DNA of 17,295 nucleotides, from contig CAZJZQ010000073.1 of NCBI GenBank assembly GCA_964550535.1, positions 1 to 17,295 of the forward strand, given 5' to 3'. Of this stretch, positions 7,707-15,005 are shown in pieces. The notes beneath the pieces are model-generated. The model did no database searches, had not been told where the DNA came from, and was given only the letters and a program-made list of their open reading frames with translations. Position 1 is the first letter of the stretch; each line of letters starts with the position of its first letter. The position numbers and the translations under genes were made by a program. Source of the stretch: UBA7672 sp964550535. Lineage in GTDB: Bacteria > Pseudomonadota > Alphaproteobacteria > Caulobacterales > Hyphomonadaceae.

Positions 7707-9080
7707 TCAGATCCGCCGCCAGGTCGAACCGGCCGCGCCGTCCATGATCTCCACGCCCTCGGCTTCCAGATCCTTCCGGATCTGGTCCGCCCGCGCGAAG
7801 TCCTTCGCCTTGCGCGCCGCCACCCGTTCGGCCACCAGCGCGTCGATCCGCGCCGCGTCGCCCTCGTCGCCGCGCGCCCACTCGTCCGGGTCCTGCTGCA
7901 AGAGGCCCAGCAGATCGCCCGCCGCCAGGATTTGCGACTTCAGCCGCGGCCAGTCCTTCTCACCCGCCTTGTTGGCTTCCGTCGCCAGCGCCGACAGCTC
8001 CGCCAGCGCCAACGGCGTGTTGATGTCGTCGCACAGCGCCGCCAGAACACCGGCGGGCGCCTCCACCTCGATCCCGTCCGCATCCTTCATCCGGCGCAGC
8101 GCATTGTAGAGTCGGTCCAGCGTCGCCTTCGACTGCGCCAGCAGCGCATCCGTCCAGTCCAGCGGCTGGCGATAGTGCGCCGACAACAGCGACAGGCGCA
8201 GCACCTCGCCATCATGAAGCTTCAACAGTTCGTTCACGAGTTTCACATTGCCCAGGCTCTTGGACATCTTCTCGGCGTCCATCGACAGGAAACCGTTGTG
8301 CAGCCAGAAGCGCGCCATCGGTTTGCCATGGGCGCATTCGCTCTGCGCGATCTCGTTCTCATGGTGCGGGAAGATCAGGTCGAGCCCGCCGGCGTGGATG
8401 TCGATGGTTTCGCCCAGCACCGCGCTGGCCATGGCCGAGCATTCGATATGCCAGCCCGGCCGTCCCTCGCCCCACGGGCTGTCCCAGCGCGCCTCCGCCG
8501 GCTCGCCCGGCTTGGCGGCCTTCCACAGCGCGAAGTCGGCCGGATCGCGCTTGCCGCCATCCACCTCCACCCGCGCGCCGGCGATCATCTCGTCCCGGTT
8601 GCGGCCGGACAGGCGGCCATAGGCCTCCATCGAGGGAACGTCGAACAGCACGCCGTTCTGGCCCTGATAGGCGTGCCCCTTGGCGATCAGCGTCTCGATG
8701 ATGCTGACCATGCCGCCAATGTGTTCGGTCGCGCGCGGCCGGAAGTTCGGCTCCAGAACGCCCAGCGCGCTCATATCCTCACGGTAAATGCGCTCATACA
8801 GCGCGGTAATCTCCGAGACCGGCTTTCCGGTGTCCGCCGCCGCCTGGATGATCTTGTCGTCCACATCGGTGAAATTGCTGGCGTAAACCACGCTGTCCGC
8901 GCCGTATTTCGCGCGCAGCAGGCGAAAAAGCACGTCAAACGCGACGGGAGGCCGCGCATTCCCGATATGGGCGTAATTATACACCGTGGGTCCGCACAGA
9001 TACATCGTGACCCGGCCGGGGTCGGCGGGGGCGAAAACCTGCTTTTCGCGAGCAAGCGTGTTGTGCAGTCGGATATCCAT
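7707..9080 (-). CDS. cysS: Cysteine--tRNA ligase
   Basis: The product is 457 aa from ATG at 9080 (MDIRLHNTLAREKQ), close to the family length of about 460. It charges tRNA-Cys with cysteine using ATP in the cytoplasm. The class I signatures are present: HIGN at 38-41 and KMSKS at 271-275. The zinc ligands match E. coli CysRS with a constant offset: Cys29, Cys214 (WHIECS), His239 and Glu243 (FPHHENE). TDVDDKII and GWHIECSAMA are family blocks. The frame extends upstream to a TTG at 9116, but without a ribosome binding site or family sequence. The 9080 start also lacks a strong Shine-Dalgarno, so it rests on homology. The gene is divergent from folE and appears to head the minus-strand run. Confidence 0.97.
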   Translation of the reverse strand: MDIRLHNTLAREKQVFAPADPGRVTMYLCGPTVYNYAHIGNARPPVAFDVLFRLLRAKYGADSVVYASNFTDVDDKIIQAAADTGKPVSEITALYERIYREDMSALGVLEPNFRPRATEHIGGMVSIIETLIAKGHAYQGQNGVLFDVPSMEAYGRLSGRNRDEMIAGARVEVDGGKRDPADFALWKAAKPGEPAEARWDSPWGEGRPGWHIECSAMASAVLGETIDIHAGGLDLIFPHHENEIAQSECAHGKPMARFWLHNGFLSMDAEKMSKSLGNVKLVNELLKLHDGEVLRLSLLSAHYRQPLDWTDALLAQSKATLDRLYNALRRMKDADGIEVEAPAGVLAALCDDINTPLALAELSALATEANKAGEKDWPRLKSQILAAGDLLGLLQQDPDEWARGDEGDAARIDALVAERVAARKAKDFARADQIRKDLEAEGVEIMDGAAGSTWRRI

Positions 9081-9296
9081 GCAGGGCGGGCTTTTCGATC
9101 CGTTAGGAATGTTCAATAAGGGTGTGTCGTTCGAGACGCTTGGCGCAGGCCAATTTGGCGCCTATGTCTCACGCGCCCCTGAGGGGATCAACTCGGGCGG
9201 GCGTTAAGTCCGGGTCATGCGGTGATTTTCCGCCGGCCCCGGCTCGACCCTCGCCCCTCAGAGAGACGAAAGGACGGCTCCGGCCGCCGGAAATCG
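9081..9296. promoter_or_regulatory. Divergent cysS/folE intergenic region
   Basis: These 216 bp separate the chosen cysS and folE starts and hold no convincing gene. Visible structure is a direct repeat TTGGCGC at 9140-9146 and 9155-9161 (15-bp spacing) and a short palindrome CCCC-TGA-GGGG at 9176-9186. Promoters for both genes are expected here, but no hexamer pair stands out. No known riboswitch fold was recognised. Confidence 0.35.
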
Positions 9297-9911
9297 ATGG
9301 ACGCCGTTATCAAGGGCAAGGCGCAAGCCGAAACCGAACCGTTCAAACGCCCTTCCCGCGATGAAGCGGAAGAGGCTGTGCGCACCCTTATCGCCTGGGC
9401 CGGGGATGATCCCGCCCGCGAGGGTCTGGTGGATACGCCCCAGCGCGTTGTCGACGCCTATGAGGAGTGGTTCTCCGGCTATCGGGAGGATCCCATGACC
9501 TACCTGTCCCGCACCTTTGGCGATGTGAAGGGCTATGACGACATGGTCATGCTCCGCGACATCGACGTGGAATCGCATTGCGAGCACCACATGGCGCCCT
9601 TCCTTGGCAAGGCGTTCGTCGCCTATTTGCCGACGGAATCCGTGGTGGGCATCTCCAAGCTCGCCCGCGTGGTCGAGATCTACGCCAAGCGCCTGCAAAC
9701 GCAGGAGACGATGACCTCCCAGATCATGAAGGCCATCGAGGAAAGCCTGCAACCCGCCGGCGTCGCCGTGATGATCGACGCCAAACACCAGTGCATGACC
9801 ACCCGCGGCGTCCACCACCCCGACGTGTCCACCATCACCACCCAGTTCTCCGGCGCCTTCAAGACCGACCAGGAACTCCGCGAACGCTTCCTGCGGCTCG
9901 CGGGGCGGTAA
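9297..9911 (+). CDS. folE: GTP cyclohydrolase I FolE
   Basis: The product is 204 aa from ATG at 9297. The longer frame from GTG 9222 adds a low-complexity Arg-rich stretch not typical of the family; a weak GGAA lies before 9297. The enzyme converts GTP to 7,8-dihydroneopterin triphosphate, the first step of tetrahydrofolate and pterin synthesis; in some bacteria it also feeds queuosine synthesis. All zinc ligands of the type I enzyme are present with a constant offset from E. coli: Cys95 and His98 (ESHCEHHMAPF) and Cys166 (KHQCMTTRGV). Other family blocks are DTPQRVVDAYEEWF near the N-terminus, VGISKLARVVEIYAKRLQTQE and STITTQFSGAF. It is a complete canonical Zn-dependent FolE-IA. It is convergent with the DUF2007 gene, whose stop codon abuts it. 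Confidence 0.97.
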   Translation: MDAVIKGKAQAETEPFKRPSRDEAEEAVRTLIAWAGDDPAREGLVDTPQRVVDAYEEWFSGYREDPMTYLSRTFGDVKGYDDMVMLRDIDVESHCEHHMAPFLGKAFVAYLPTESVVGISKLARVVEIYAKRLQTQETMTSQIMKAIEESLQPAGVAVMIDAKHQCMTTRGVHHPDVSTITTQFSGAFKTDQELRERFLRLAGR

Positions 9912-10343
9912 TTAGCCGAACAGGTTCGCGACGTATTCCCATATGATGTGGAGGCCGTCGAACGCTTTGCCGAGGGCGGCGCCGAGCAGGAAGATAACCC
10001 CTATCACAAGTAGCGGGCCGCCCACGAGGACGAACAATATCCAGGCTTTCCAGCGGTCACGCCGGCGGCCGGGATCGTAAGGCTCGTCCTCGTCGCCGGT
10101 AGCGCTCTCCTCAATCCGGTTTTGCAGCAACATCTTCGCGCGGTTGATCTGTGCGGCAGGAACCATGATCTGCAAACCACCCATAGCCTGGGTCAGACCC
10201 CAGTGCATGTTGGCTGTTTCGGAATTTCCAATAAACGCATCCACGCCTTCCGCGCGCAACGCGCTCGCCGCGACCTCCGCCTCTTCTCGCGTCGCGAGTG
10301 AGATCAGGACCGCATAGTCCTTGCGTTCGCTTAGGTCGTTCAT
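9912..10343 (-). CDS. DUF2007-type (putative signal transducing) protein with C-terminal membrane segment
   Basis: The product is 143 aa. Residues 9-75 (YAVLISLATREEAEVAASAL, then a Gly-Gly-Leu-Gln-Ile-Met-Val-Pro block) match the small DUF2007 domain, a PII-like ferredoxin-fold module of unknown role annotated 'putative signal transducing protein'. An acidic/basic linker (ESATGDEDEP, then GRRRDRWK) follows. One hydrophobic helix (about 99-122) comes next, then a short amphipathic tail, so it is probably tail-anchored in the inner membrane with the domain in the cytoplasm. A G-rich Shine-Dalgarno (GAGGGGG) lies just before the ATG. The stop directly abuts the folE stop (convergent, no spacer). 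Function is not known. Confidence 0.78.
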   Translation of the reverse strand: MNDLSERKDYAVLISLATREEAEVAASALRAEGVDAFIGNSETANMHWGLTQAMGGLQIMVPAAQINRAKMLLQNRIEESATGDEDEPYDPGRRRDRWKAWILFVLVGGPLLVIGVIFLLGAALGKAFDGLHIIWEYVANLFG

Positions 10344-10428
10344 GCCCCCCCCTCAGCAGCAATACCCCCGGTGCAAATCATGCGCCGCAACAACGTCCGG
10401 TCTTCATCTCACGCCTGCTCGACCGCGC

Positions 10429-10462
10429 AAAACAAAAACCGGCGCAATCGCTCGCGCCGGTT
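10429..10462 (-). terminator. Rho-independent terminator of the ABM-GST unit
   Basis: On the minus strand a perfect 9-bp stem (AACCGGCGC / GCGCCGGTT, 10437-10445 with 10454-10462) with an 8-nt loop is followed by TTTTTGTTTT. It lies about 70 bp beyond the GST stop, in the correct orientation to end that transcript before the DUF2007 gene. Confidence 0.85.
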
Positions 10463-10529
10463 CCCAGTTTGCTTCGGCAGTCTCGCCGGCCCTTGCTTAT
10501 TGGGGAGGATTATCGGGCCACAGCGGTTC

Positions 10530-11273
10530 TCACGCCGCTTTCAGTATCTCTGACGCCACGCCCGCTTCCCACGCGAATTCCGGGAAGTAGCGATCCATCA
10601 TCCGCGAGACATAGGCCGTCAGCGTGCCGCTTCTCACGGCGGCGTCGCGCAGGGGCGAGGAGAAGTGCGGCGTCATCACCCCGGCCAGCACCGCGAACAC
10701 AAACGCATCCGCGCCGCACGGCCTGTCGCCCATCAGATAAGGCTTCGACCCGATCAACAGCTCCAGCGCCTTCAGCGAGCGCACGCCCAGCGAAAGGACT
10801 TCCTCTTCGCTGTGCCGCGCGACACCGCGCGCCCGCATCGCCTTGCGCACCTCGTCCAGCAAGCCCGCCTTCAGTTGCGGCCGCATCTCTTCCGGCGCGC
10901 CGTCAAAAAAATGACCGGGGCCTTTCTCGAAATTCTCCGGCGTCAGCCAGCGGAAATATCCCAACGTCGCCACCAGTTCATGCTCACACAGCATCTCGAC
11001 CGCCAGCGCCTGCGCCCGCTCGACCGCGGACAGCCCGGCATCGAGATCGACACCATACTCGCCCTCGACATGCAGCCGGATAAACGTCGAATCCCCGATC
11101 AGCCGTCCACCGTCCTCGATGAAGGGTATCTGTCCTTTCGGCCCCGTTTCGGGCAGCGCCGCGCGCTTCTCATAGACGATGCCCGCCATGCGCAATTGCG
11201 TTTCGGTCTTCATCACATAGGGGCTGATGTCCGGCAGTCCCCAGTCCGCGCCGCCGCCGTTCACGATGATCAT
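10530..11273 (-). CDS. Glutathione S-transferase family protein (FAXC/metaxin-like)
   Basis: The product is 247 aa with two domains. The N-terminal thioredoxin-like domain carries ISPYVMKTETQLRMAGIVYE (17-36), the FAXC ('failed axon connections')-type GST motif with Ser-Pro where classic enzymes have the catalytic residue. GPKGQIPFIEDGG (44-56) supplies the cis-Pro loop, and GDST (60-63) is the glutathione gamma-glutamyl contact. The C-terminal helical domain has LLIGSKPYLMGDRPCGADAFVFAVLAG. Glutathione-dependent detoxification is likely by family, with unknown substrate. A strong AAAGGAG lies about 7 nt before the ATG. It starts 23 bp after the ABM gene on the same strand and ends at the intrinsic terminator, so the two form one transcript, probably controlled from the WYL regulator's divergent promoter region. 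Confidence 0.88.
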   Translation of the reverse strand: MIIVNGGGADWGLPDISPYVMKTETQLRMAGIVYEKRAALPETGPKGQIPFIEDGGRLIGDSTFIRLHVEGEYGVDLDAGLSAVERAQALAVEMLCEHELVATLGYFRWLTPENFEKGPGHFFDGAPEEMRPQLKAGLLDEVRKAMRARGVARHSEEEVLSLGVRSLKALELLIGSKPYLMGDRPCGADAFVFAVLAGVMTPHFSSPLRDAAVRSGTLTAYVSRMMDRYFPEFAWEAGVASEILKAA

Positions 11274-11296
11274 GGTCCTCTCCTTTTATTTTCTGC

Positions 11297-11608
11297 TCAA
11301 TCGATGACTTGCGTGAACGTCGTTTCCTTTGGCGGCGCGGCGACCAGCGGACCGAGCTTCGCCGTCATGCCTTGCGCGACCCACCACTCGAAAAACTTCG
11401 CGTTGTCCGCCGCCGTCTCCCAGCGTTCGAGATAGACGACGACGCCAGGGCGCGAGGGATCGACCAGAACGTCGAACTGCAAATTGCCCTCGAACGCCCG
11501 CGCGGCAGGAACCTGTTCGGCCGTCAGCGCCAGAAACTCGTCGACCTTTTCGGGGATGACGGCGATCTCGATCATCGCCACGAAAACCCCTGCCGCCACG
11601 TCCATCAT
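11297..11608 (-). CDS. Antibiotic biosynthesis monooxygenase (ABM) domain protein
   Basis: The product is 103 aa, typical of single-domain ABM dimers of the YgiN/quinol monooxygenase type with a ferredoxin-like alpha-beta fold. Visible family blocks are IEIAVIPEKVDEFLALTAEQ (beta-1 and helix 1), GNLQFDVLVDPSRPGVVVYL, YLERWETAADNAKFFE and the closing TAKLGPLVAAPP. I chose the first of two adjacent ATG codons (11608), with AAGGGA about 9 nt upstream. A longer frame back to 11779 runs through the operator and overlaps the divergent regulator gene, so it is not real. Cofactor-free oxidation of a quinone-like compound is the family precedent; the substrate here is unknown. It is the first gene of a two-gene unit with the GST and diverges from the WYL regulator. 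Confidence 0.85.
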   Translation of the reverse strand: MMDVAAGVFVAMIEIAVIPEKVDEFLALTAEQVPAARAFEGNLQFDVLVDPSRPGVVVYLERWETAADNAKFFEWWVAQGMTAKLGPLVAAPPKETTFTQVID

Positions 11609-11656
11609 TGTTCGGTCCCTTGTCTGTCCCTGTCCGATGCGGGATAGGTGACACAC

Positions 11657-11684
11657 CCCTGCTGACAGCATGGTGTCAGCAGGG
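11657..11684. promoter_or_regulatory. Perfect 11+11 bp inverted repeat, candidate WYL-regulator operator
   Basis: The arms are CCCTGCTGACA (11657-11667) and its exact reverse complement TGTCAGCAGGG (11674-11684), with a 6-nt spacer GCATGG. It lies in the 94-bp region between the divergent ABM (11608) and WYL regulator (11703) starts, 18 bp from the regulator ATG and 48 bp from the ABM ATG. A smaller palindrome GGTG-ACA-CACC adjoins at 11647-11657. No U-run follows on either strand, so it is not a terminator. The placement fits an operator for the adjacent regulator, covering both promoters. Confidence 0.7.
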
Positions 11685-11702
11685 ATCCGGCATACGATTT
11701 TC

Positions 11703-12458
11703 ATGAGAAAAGCCGACCGCCTGTTCGAGATCATCCAGATCCTGCGCCGTTCCAAACGGCCGGTGACCGCCGACGCCATCGCCGCCGAACTGGAAACCTC
11801 GAAACGCTCCGTCTATCGCGATATCTCCGCGCTTCTTGCCCAGCGGGTTCCAATTCGCGGCGAGGCGGGCGTCGGCTATGTGCTGGATCGCGGCCTCGAC
11901 ATGCCGCCTCTGATGCTCACCACCGACGAGATCGAGGCGGCGGTTCTCGGCGCGCAATGGGTCATCGCGCGCGGCGAGCCGGAACTGTCAAAAGCCGCGC
12001 ACAACCTGCTCGCCAAGATCGAAGCCAGCGTGCCCGACCGCCTGCGCCCTTATATCGAGGAACCCGCCGTCCGCGTGCCGAAGGCATGGAACCGCGCGCC
12101 CGACGCCATCGACCTCGCACGCTTGCGCGACGCCATCCGCACGGGCCGGAAAATCCTGCTGAATTATCGCGACGCCGAAGGCCGCGACACGCGCCGCGTC
12201 ATCTGGCCCATCGTCGTCGGCTATTTTGAAACCACGCGCATCGTCGCCGCGTGGTGCGAAACGCGAAAGGATTTCCGCTCCTTCCGCTCCGACCGCATCA
12301 TCACCGCCGACATCCTCGAAGACCGTTACCCCGAACGCCCCTCCATCCTGCGCGCCAAATGGCGCAAGATGCTCGAAGCGGAACAAGCCAAATGGGCGGC
12401 GAAAGCGAAGGAGATGGGGGAGTGCGGGGAGACCGCCAAAAAATCAGGTGCGCCCTGA
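11703..12458 (+). CDS. HTH-type transcriptional regulator, WYL domain (YafY/DeoR-like)
   Basis: The product is 251 aa from ATG at 11703 (MRKADRLFEIIQILRRSKRP), the family-typical start. A frame back to 11670 would begin inside the palindrome. The ribosome binding site is weak, so translation may be low or nearly leaderless. Residues 3-55 are the winged helix (HTH_11) with recognition segment ETSKRSVYRDISAL and wing IRGEAGVGYVL. Residues about 145-195 are the WYL ligand-sensing domain (LLNYRDAEGRDTRRVIWPIVVGYF, then RIVAAWCETRKDFRSFRSDRI), followed by a charged C-terminal tail. WYL regulators sense nucleic-acid-like or small ligands and often repress adjacent genes. It is divergent from the ABM-GST unit, its probable target, and probably self-regulated. 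It converges on the TPR gene. Confidence 0.92.
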   Translation: MRKADRLFEIIQILRRSKRPVTADAIAAELETSKRSVYRDISALLAQRVPIRGEAGVGYVLDRGLDMPPLMLTTDEIEAAVLGAQWVIARGEPELSKAAHNLLAKIEASVPDRLRPYIEEPAVRVPKAWNRAPDAIDLARLRDAIRTGRKILLNYRDAEGRDTRRVIWPIVVGYFETTRIVAAWCETRKDFRSFRSDRIITADILEDRYPERPSILRAKWRKMLEAEQAKWAAKAKEMGECGETAKKSGAP

Positions 12459-12520
12459 CGCCCTTGCGCCCCCCATCCCGCCCTCGTGGTTCAACGGGCT
12501 ATCCAGAGTACAGACGCCCC

Positions 12521-14218
12521 CTAAATCACCTCAGCCGTGATGCTGCTAAACTCGCCGAACCACAGCGGACGGGCTTTCGCCAGCATGGCGTCCCCCTCTT
12601 CCGTCCTGCCCTGACCTTTCAGCGCCTGGCCCAGCACCCACATCGCCAGCGGGTCATCCGTCCAGCCTGCCAGCGACGCGCGCGCCTCGGCCTCGGCCTT
12701 CGCATGGTCGCCGGCTTTCAGATGCGCCGCCGCCGCGCTGCGCCGCACGGGATACCACCACGCCGGCGGGTCCCAGCTACGCGCCAGATCCTTCTCCTGC
12801 AACGCCGCGGCCTTGCCGAAGATGCGCGCCGCCTTCGCATGATCGCCGCGCGCCATGGCGATGCGCCCTTCCAGCACGGCCTTCGCCAGCTTGCCCTCGG
12901 CGCGGCCGCCCTTGGTGAGCTTGTTCAACGCCTTCAACTCCGCCCTGGCGCCCGCCAGATCGCCCTTCAGCACCAGCGCCTCGCCACGCGCATAGTGGCG
13001 ATAGATCGCAAAGCGCGGATCGCTGCCGTCTTCTGGAATCGCCAGCGCTCGCTCCGGCGCATACCGCGCCAGCGCCACATAAGTGCGCGCGACGGGATAG
13101 CTGCGCAGCCATGACGGCTGGGCCGGATCGTAAACCGTGGCGGCATGACTGGCGTATTTCAGCGCCAGCTCGCCATCGCCCGACATCAGCGCGCCTGCGA
13201 GCCCGAAAGCCAGATTGTGCGAATAGTACATCGGCAGCCGCTTCGCCGGCCGCGCGTTTTCACCATAGAGACTGGCCGGCGCGCCGGGATCGCCGCCGCG
13301 CACCATCCAATCCGTATCGGCGCCGATCGCCAGCGCGTTCACCTTCGCCGCATCATGGTAGAGCCCGGCGCGGAAGAAGGTGTGCGCCGGCATATGCACG
13401 AGGTGGCTGGCCATCGGCGCCAGCCCGCCCAGCTTTCTGGCGTAGGGCAGCGCATCTTCGGCGCGCCCGTCGAACTCCGTGCCGTGGATATAATAATGGA
13501 TCGCGCCCGTATCCTCCGGGCTCCGCGCCAGCACGCTCTCCAGCAGCGCCAGCGCAGGCTTCAGCGTTTTGACCTCGCCGTCGCGCACGGGGATCAGCAT
13601 GACGTGCGCCGCGATCACCGAAACCTCGATCTCGTCCGGAAAATCCTTCGCGATGGCCTGCATGGCCTCGCTATAGGCAACGGCCAGGCTGGTTTCACTT
13701 TTCTGGTAACGCGCGATGGCGGCGTCGATCAGGCGCACAGCCATCGCATCCGATGGGTTCACCAGCGACCTCGCGCGCTCCGCAGCGGCCAGCGCCAGTA
13801 CGCGTTCGTCTTCCGCGATGTCGTAATTCAGCGTCGGCCCCAGCGCGAACGCCTCGCCCCACGCGCAACGGGCGCAGTTGGGATCAGCCGCCGCCGCCTT
13901 CTTCATCGCGGCGATGGCGTCGAGATGATAGAAACCGTGAGACAGCTTCAGGCCATAATCGAACCACGCCTGCGCATCCGGATTGTCGCTGTCGATCCTG
14001 AAGCCGCCCGTGCCCATGCCCTCGACCAGCTTGAGACCGGTTTTCAGCTCGCCAGCGAAACGGTCCTCGGCGCCGCACAGGGCGTTCATCGCCAGCAGAC
14101 TCTCAGCCGTCACATCCGGCGCCGCCGCCAGCGGCGACAGCGGAGCAACAGCGGCGGTCGTTGTCGTGGCGCACGCCGCCAACGCCAGAACCGCGCCGCC
14201 GAGAAGCTGCCGTTTCAT
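12521..14218 (-). CDS. TPR-containing putative lipoprotein with conserved CxxC and His motifs
   Basis: The product is 565 aa. It starts with a lipoprotein signal (MKRQLLGGAVLALAACATTT, lipobox LAAC, Cys16). The remainder is helical with degenerate TPR units throughout, for example FDYGLKLSHGFYHLDAIAAM (87-106) and YPVRRSAAAAHLKAGDHAKA near the C-terminus. Family-wide motifs are visible: NCARCAWGEAFALGPTLN (114-131, CxxC at 115/118), HYYIHGTE (241-248) and HLVHMPAHTFFRAG (272-285). I know these from a widespread family of uncharacterised exported TPR proteins in which Cys, His and Glu are conserved, suggesting a metal or heme site. That role is inference. GGGAGAG precedes the ATG by a few bases. 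It is divergent from the HupE-like gene across a 150-bp region containing a tandem repeat. Confidence 0.82.
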   Translation of the reverse strand: MKRQLLGGAVLALAACATTTTAAVAPLSPLAAAPDVTAESLLAMNALCGAEDRFAGELKTGLKLVEGMGTGGFRIDSDNPDAQAWFDYGLKLSHGFYHLDAIAAMKKAAAADPNCARCAWGEAFALGPTLNYDIAEDERVLALAAAERARSLVNPSDAMAVRLIDAAIARYQKSETSLAVAYSEAMQAIAKDFPDEIEVSVIAAHVMLIPVRDGEVKTLKPALALLESVLARSPEDTGAIHYYIHGTEFDGRAEDALPYARKLGGLAPMASHLVHMPAHTFFRAGLYHDAAKVNALAIGADTDWMVRGGDPGAPASLYGENARPAKRLPMYYSHNLAFGLAGALMSGDGELALKYASHAATVYDPAQPSWLRSYPVARTYVALARYAPERALAIPEDGSDPRFAIYRHYARGEALVLKGDLAGARAELKALNKLTKGGRAEGKLAKAVLEGRIAMARGDHAKAARIFGKAAALQEKDLARSWDPPAWWYPVRRSAAAAHLKAGDHAKAEAEARASLAGWTDDPLAMWVLGQALKGQGRTEEGDAMLAKARPLWFGEFSSITAEVI

Positions 14219-14274
14219 CCATCTCTCCCTTGCGACAAAGCTAGATCACAGCCGGTCGCGCACGCAAACGTCCT

Positions 14275-14296
14275 GTCGCGCCTAAGTCGCGCCTGA
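14275..14296. repeat. Tandem 11-bp direct repeat in the TPR/HupE divergent region
   Basis: GTCGCGCCTAA (14275-14285) is followed immediately by GTCGCGCCTGA (14286-14296), identical at 10 of 11 positions. It lies near the middle of the 150-bp region (14219-14368) between divergent starts. It could be a pair of half-sites for a regulator or a chance duplication. The rest of the region shows no gene. Confidence 0.4.
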
Positions 14297-14368
14297 CAGC
14301 AAAGTGAGCCGCCGCCGCCCGCGCTCAAGATTGCATACAACCAGCGCCCCATGCTACCCGCGCCCGGC

Positions 14369-15005
14369 ATGCGTTTTCTCTGGGTAAGCCTCTCGATCCT
14401 TGTCGCCGCCATGCTGGCCCCGGCCGCGNNNNNNNNNNTTCCCCTTCCTCTATCTCGGCGCCAAGCACATGGTGACGGGATACGACCACCTGCTCTTTCT
14501 TGCCGGCGTGATCTTCTTCCTGCGCCGCCTGCGCGACGTGCTGCTTTACGTCACCCTGTTCTCGCTGGGCCATTCGGCCACGCTGATCCTTGGCGTGCTG
14601 TTCGATCTCGGCGTCTCGTCCTATCTGGTGGACGCGGTGATCGGATTGTCAGTCGCGTGGAAGGCGTTCGACAATCTCGGCGGCTTCCGCAAGTTGGGCT
14701 TCCAGCCTGACAACCGCATCATCGTCGGCGGCTTCGGCCTGATCCACGGCCTCGGCCTCGCCACCAAGCTCCAAAAACTGGGCCTCAACCCCGAAGGCCT
14801 GCTGGTCAACCTCATCTCGTTCAACATCGGCGTCGAGATCGGACAGGTGATCGCCCTGTCGCTGATCGTGCTCGCCATGTCCGCATGGCGCACGACGCCC
14901 AGCTTCATGCGCCTCGCCGTCGCCGCCAACGCGCTGCTGTTCCTTGCCGGCGTGGTGCTGGCGGGCGAACAGCTCGCGGGCTACTTTTACGCAGGAGACG
15001 CCTGA
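14369..15005 (+). CDS. HupE/UreJ family membrane protein (interrupted by assembly gap)
   Basis: The 5' part (ATG 14369, 20 codons) is a signal-peptide-like stretch, MRFLWVSLSILVAAMLAPAA. After ten N the frame resumes at 14439 as FPFLYLGAKHMVTGYDHLLF for 188 residues to TGA 15003-15005. The two parts are in different frames if exactly ten bases are missing, so the gap length is a placeholder. Family members usually have about 20 residues (often HAVAEGD..., from memory) between signal peptide and PFLYLG, so real sequence is probably lost. The main part has five to six hydrophobic helices with conserved HMVTGYDH, LFSLGHSATL, GLSVAWKAFDN, GFGLIHGLGLATKL and NIGVEIGQ. HupE/UreJ proteins are implicated in nickel or other metal uptake; no hydrogenase or urease gene is here. 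It overlaps the next gene by one base (TGATG). The start is uncertain (ATG at 14351 is possible). Confidence 0.85.
14429..14438. other. Assembly gap (10 N) with probable missing sequence
   Basis: Ten N lie inside the HupE-like gene. The flanks (…CCGGCCGCG and TTCCCCTTCC…) share no overlap. The upstream and downstream frames differ by one, so the true length must be a multiple of three rather than ten if the gene is intact. Confidence 0.85.

Noticed and set aside
7497..9119. 540-codon plus-strand frame antisense to cysS
   Set aside because: cysS is certain from HIGN, KMSKS and its zinc ligands. The antisense product has the same Arg/Gln/His-rich shadow composition.
11670..11702. Regulator start at 11670 and promoter hexamers around TACGAT (11693-11698)
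   Set aside because: The start lies inside the inverted repeat, and homologues begin MRKADRLF at 11703. No -35 of quality is correctly spaced, so I did not call a promoter.
11609..11779. N-terminal extension of the ABM protein to 11779
   Set aside because: It would translate through the inverted repeat and the regulator's coding start. ATG 11608 has a ribosome binding site and gives a normal single-domain length.
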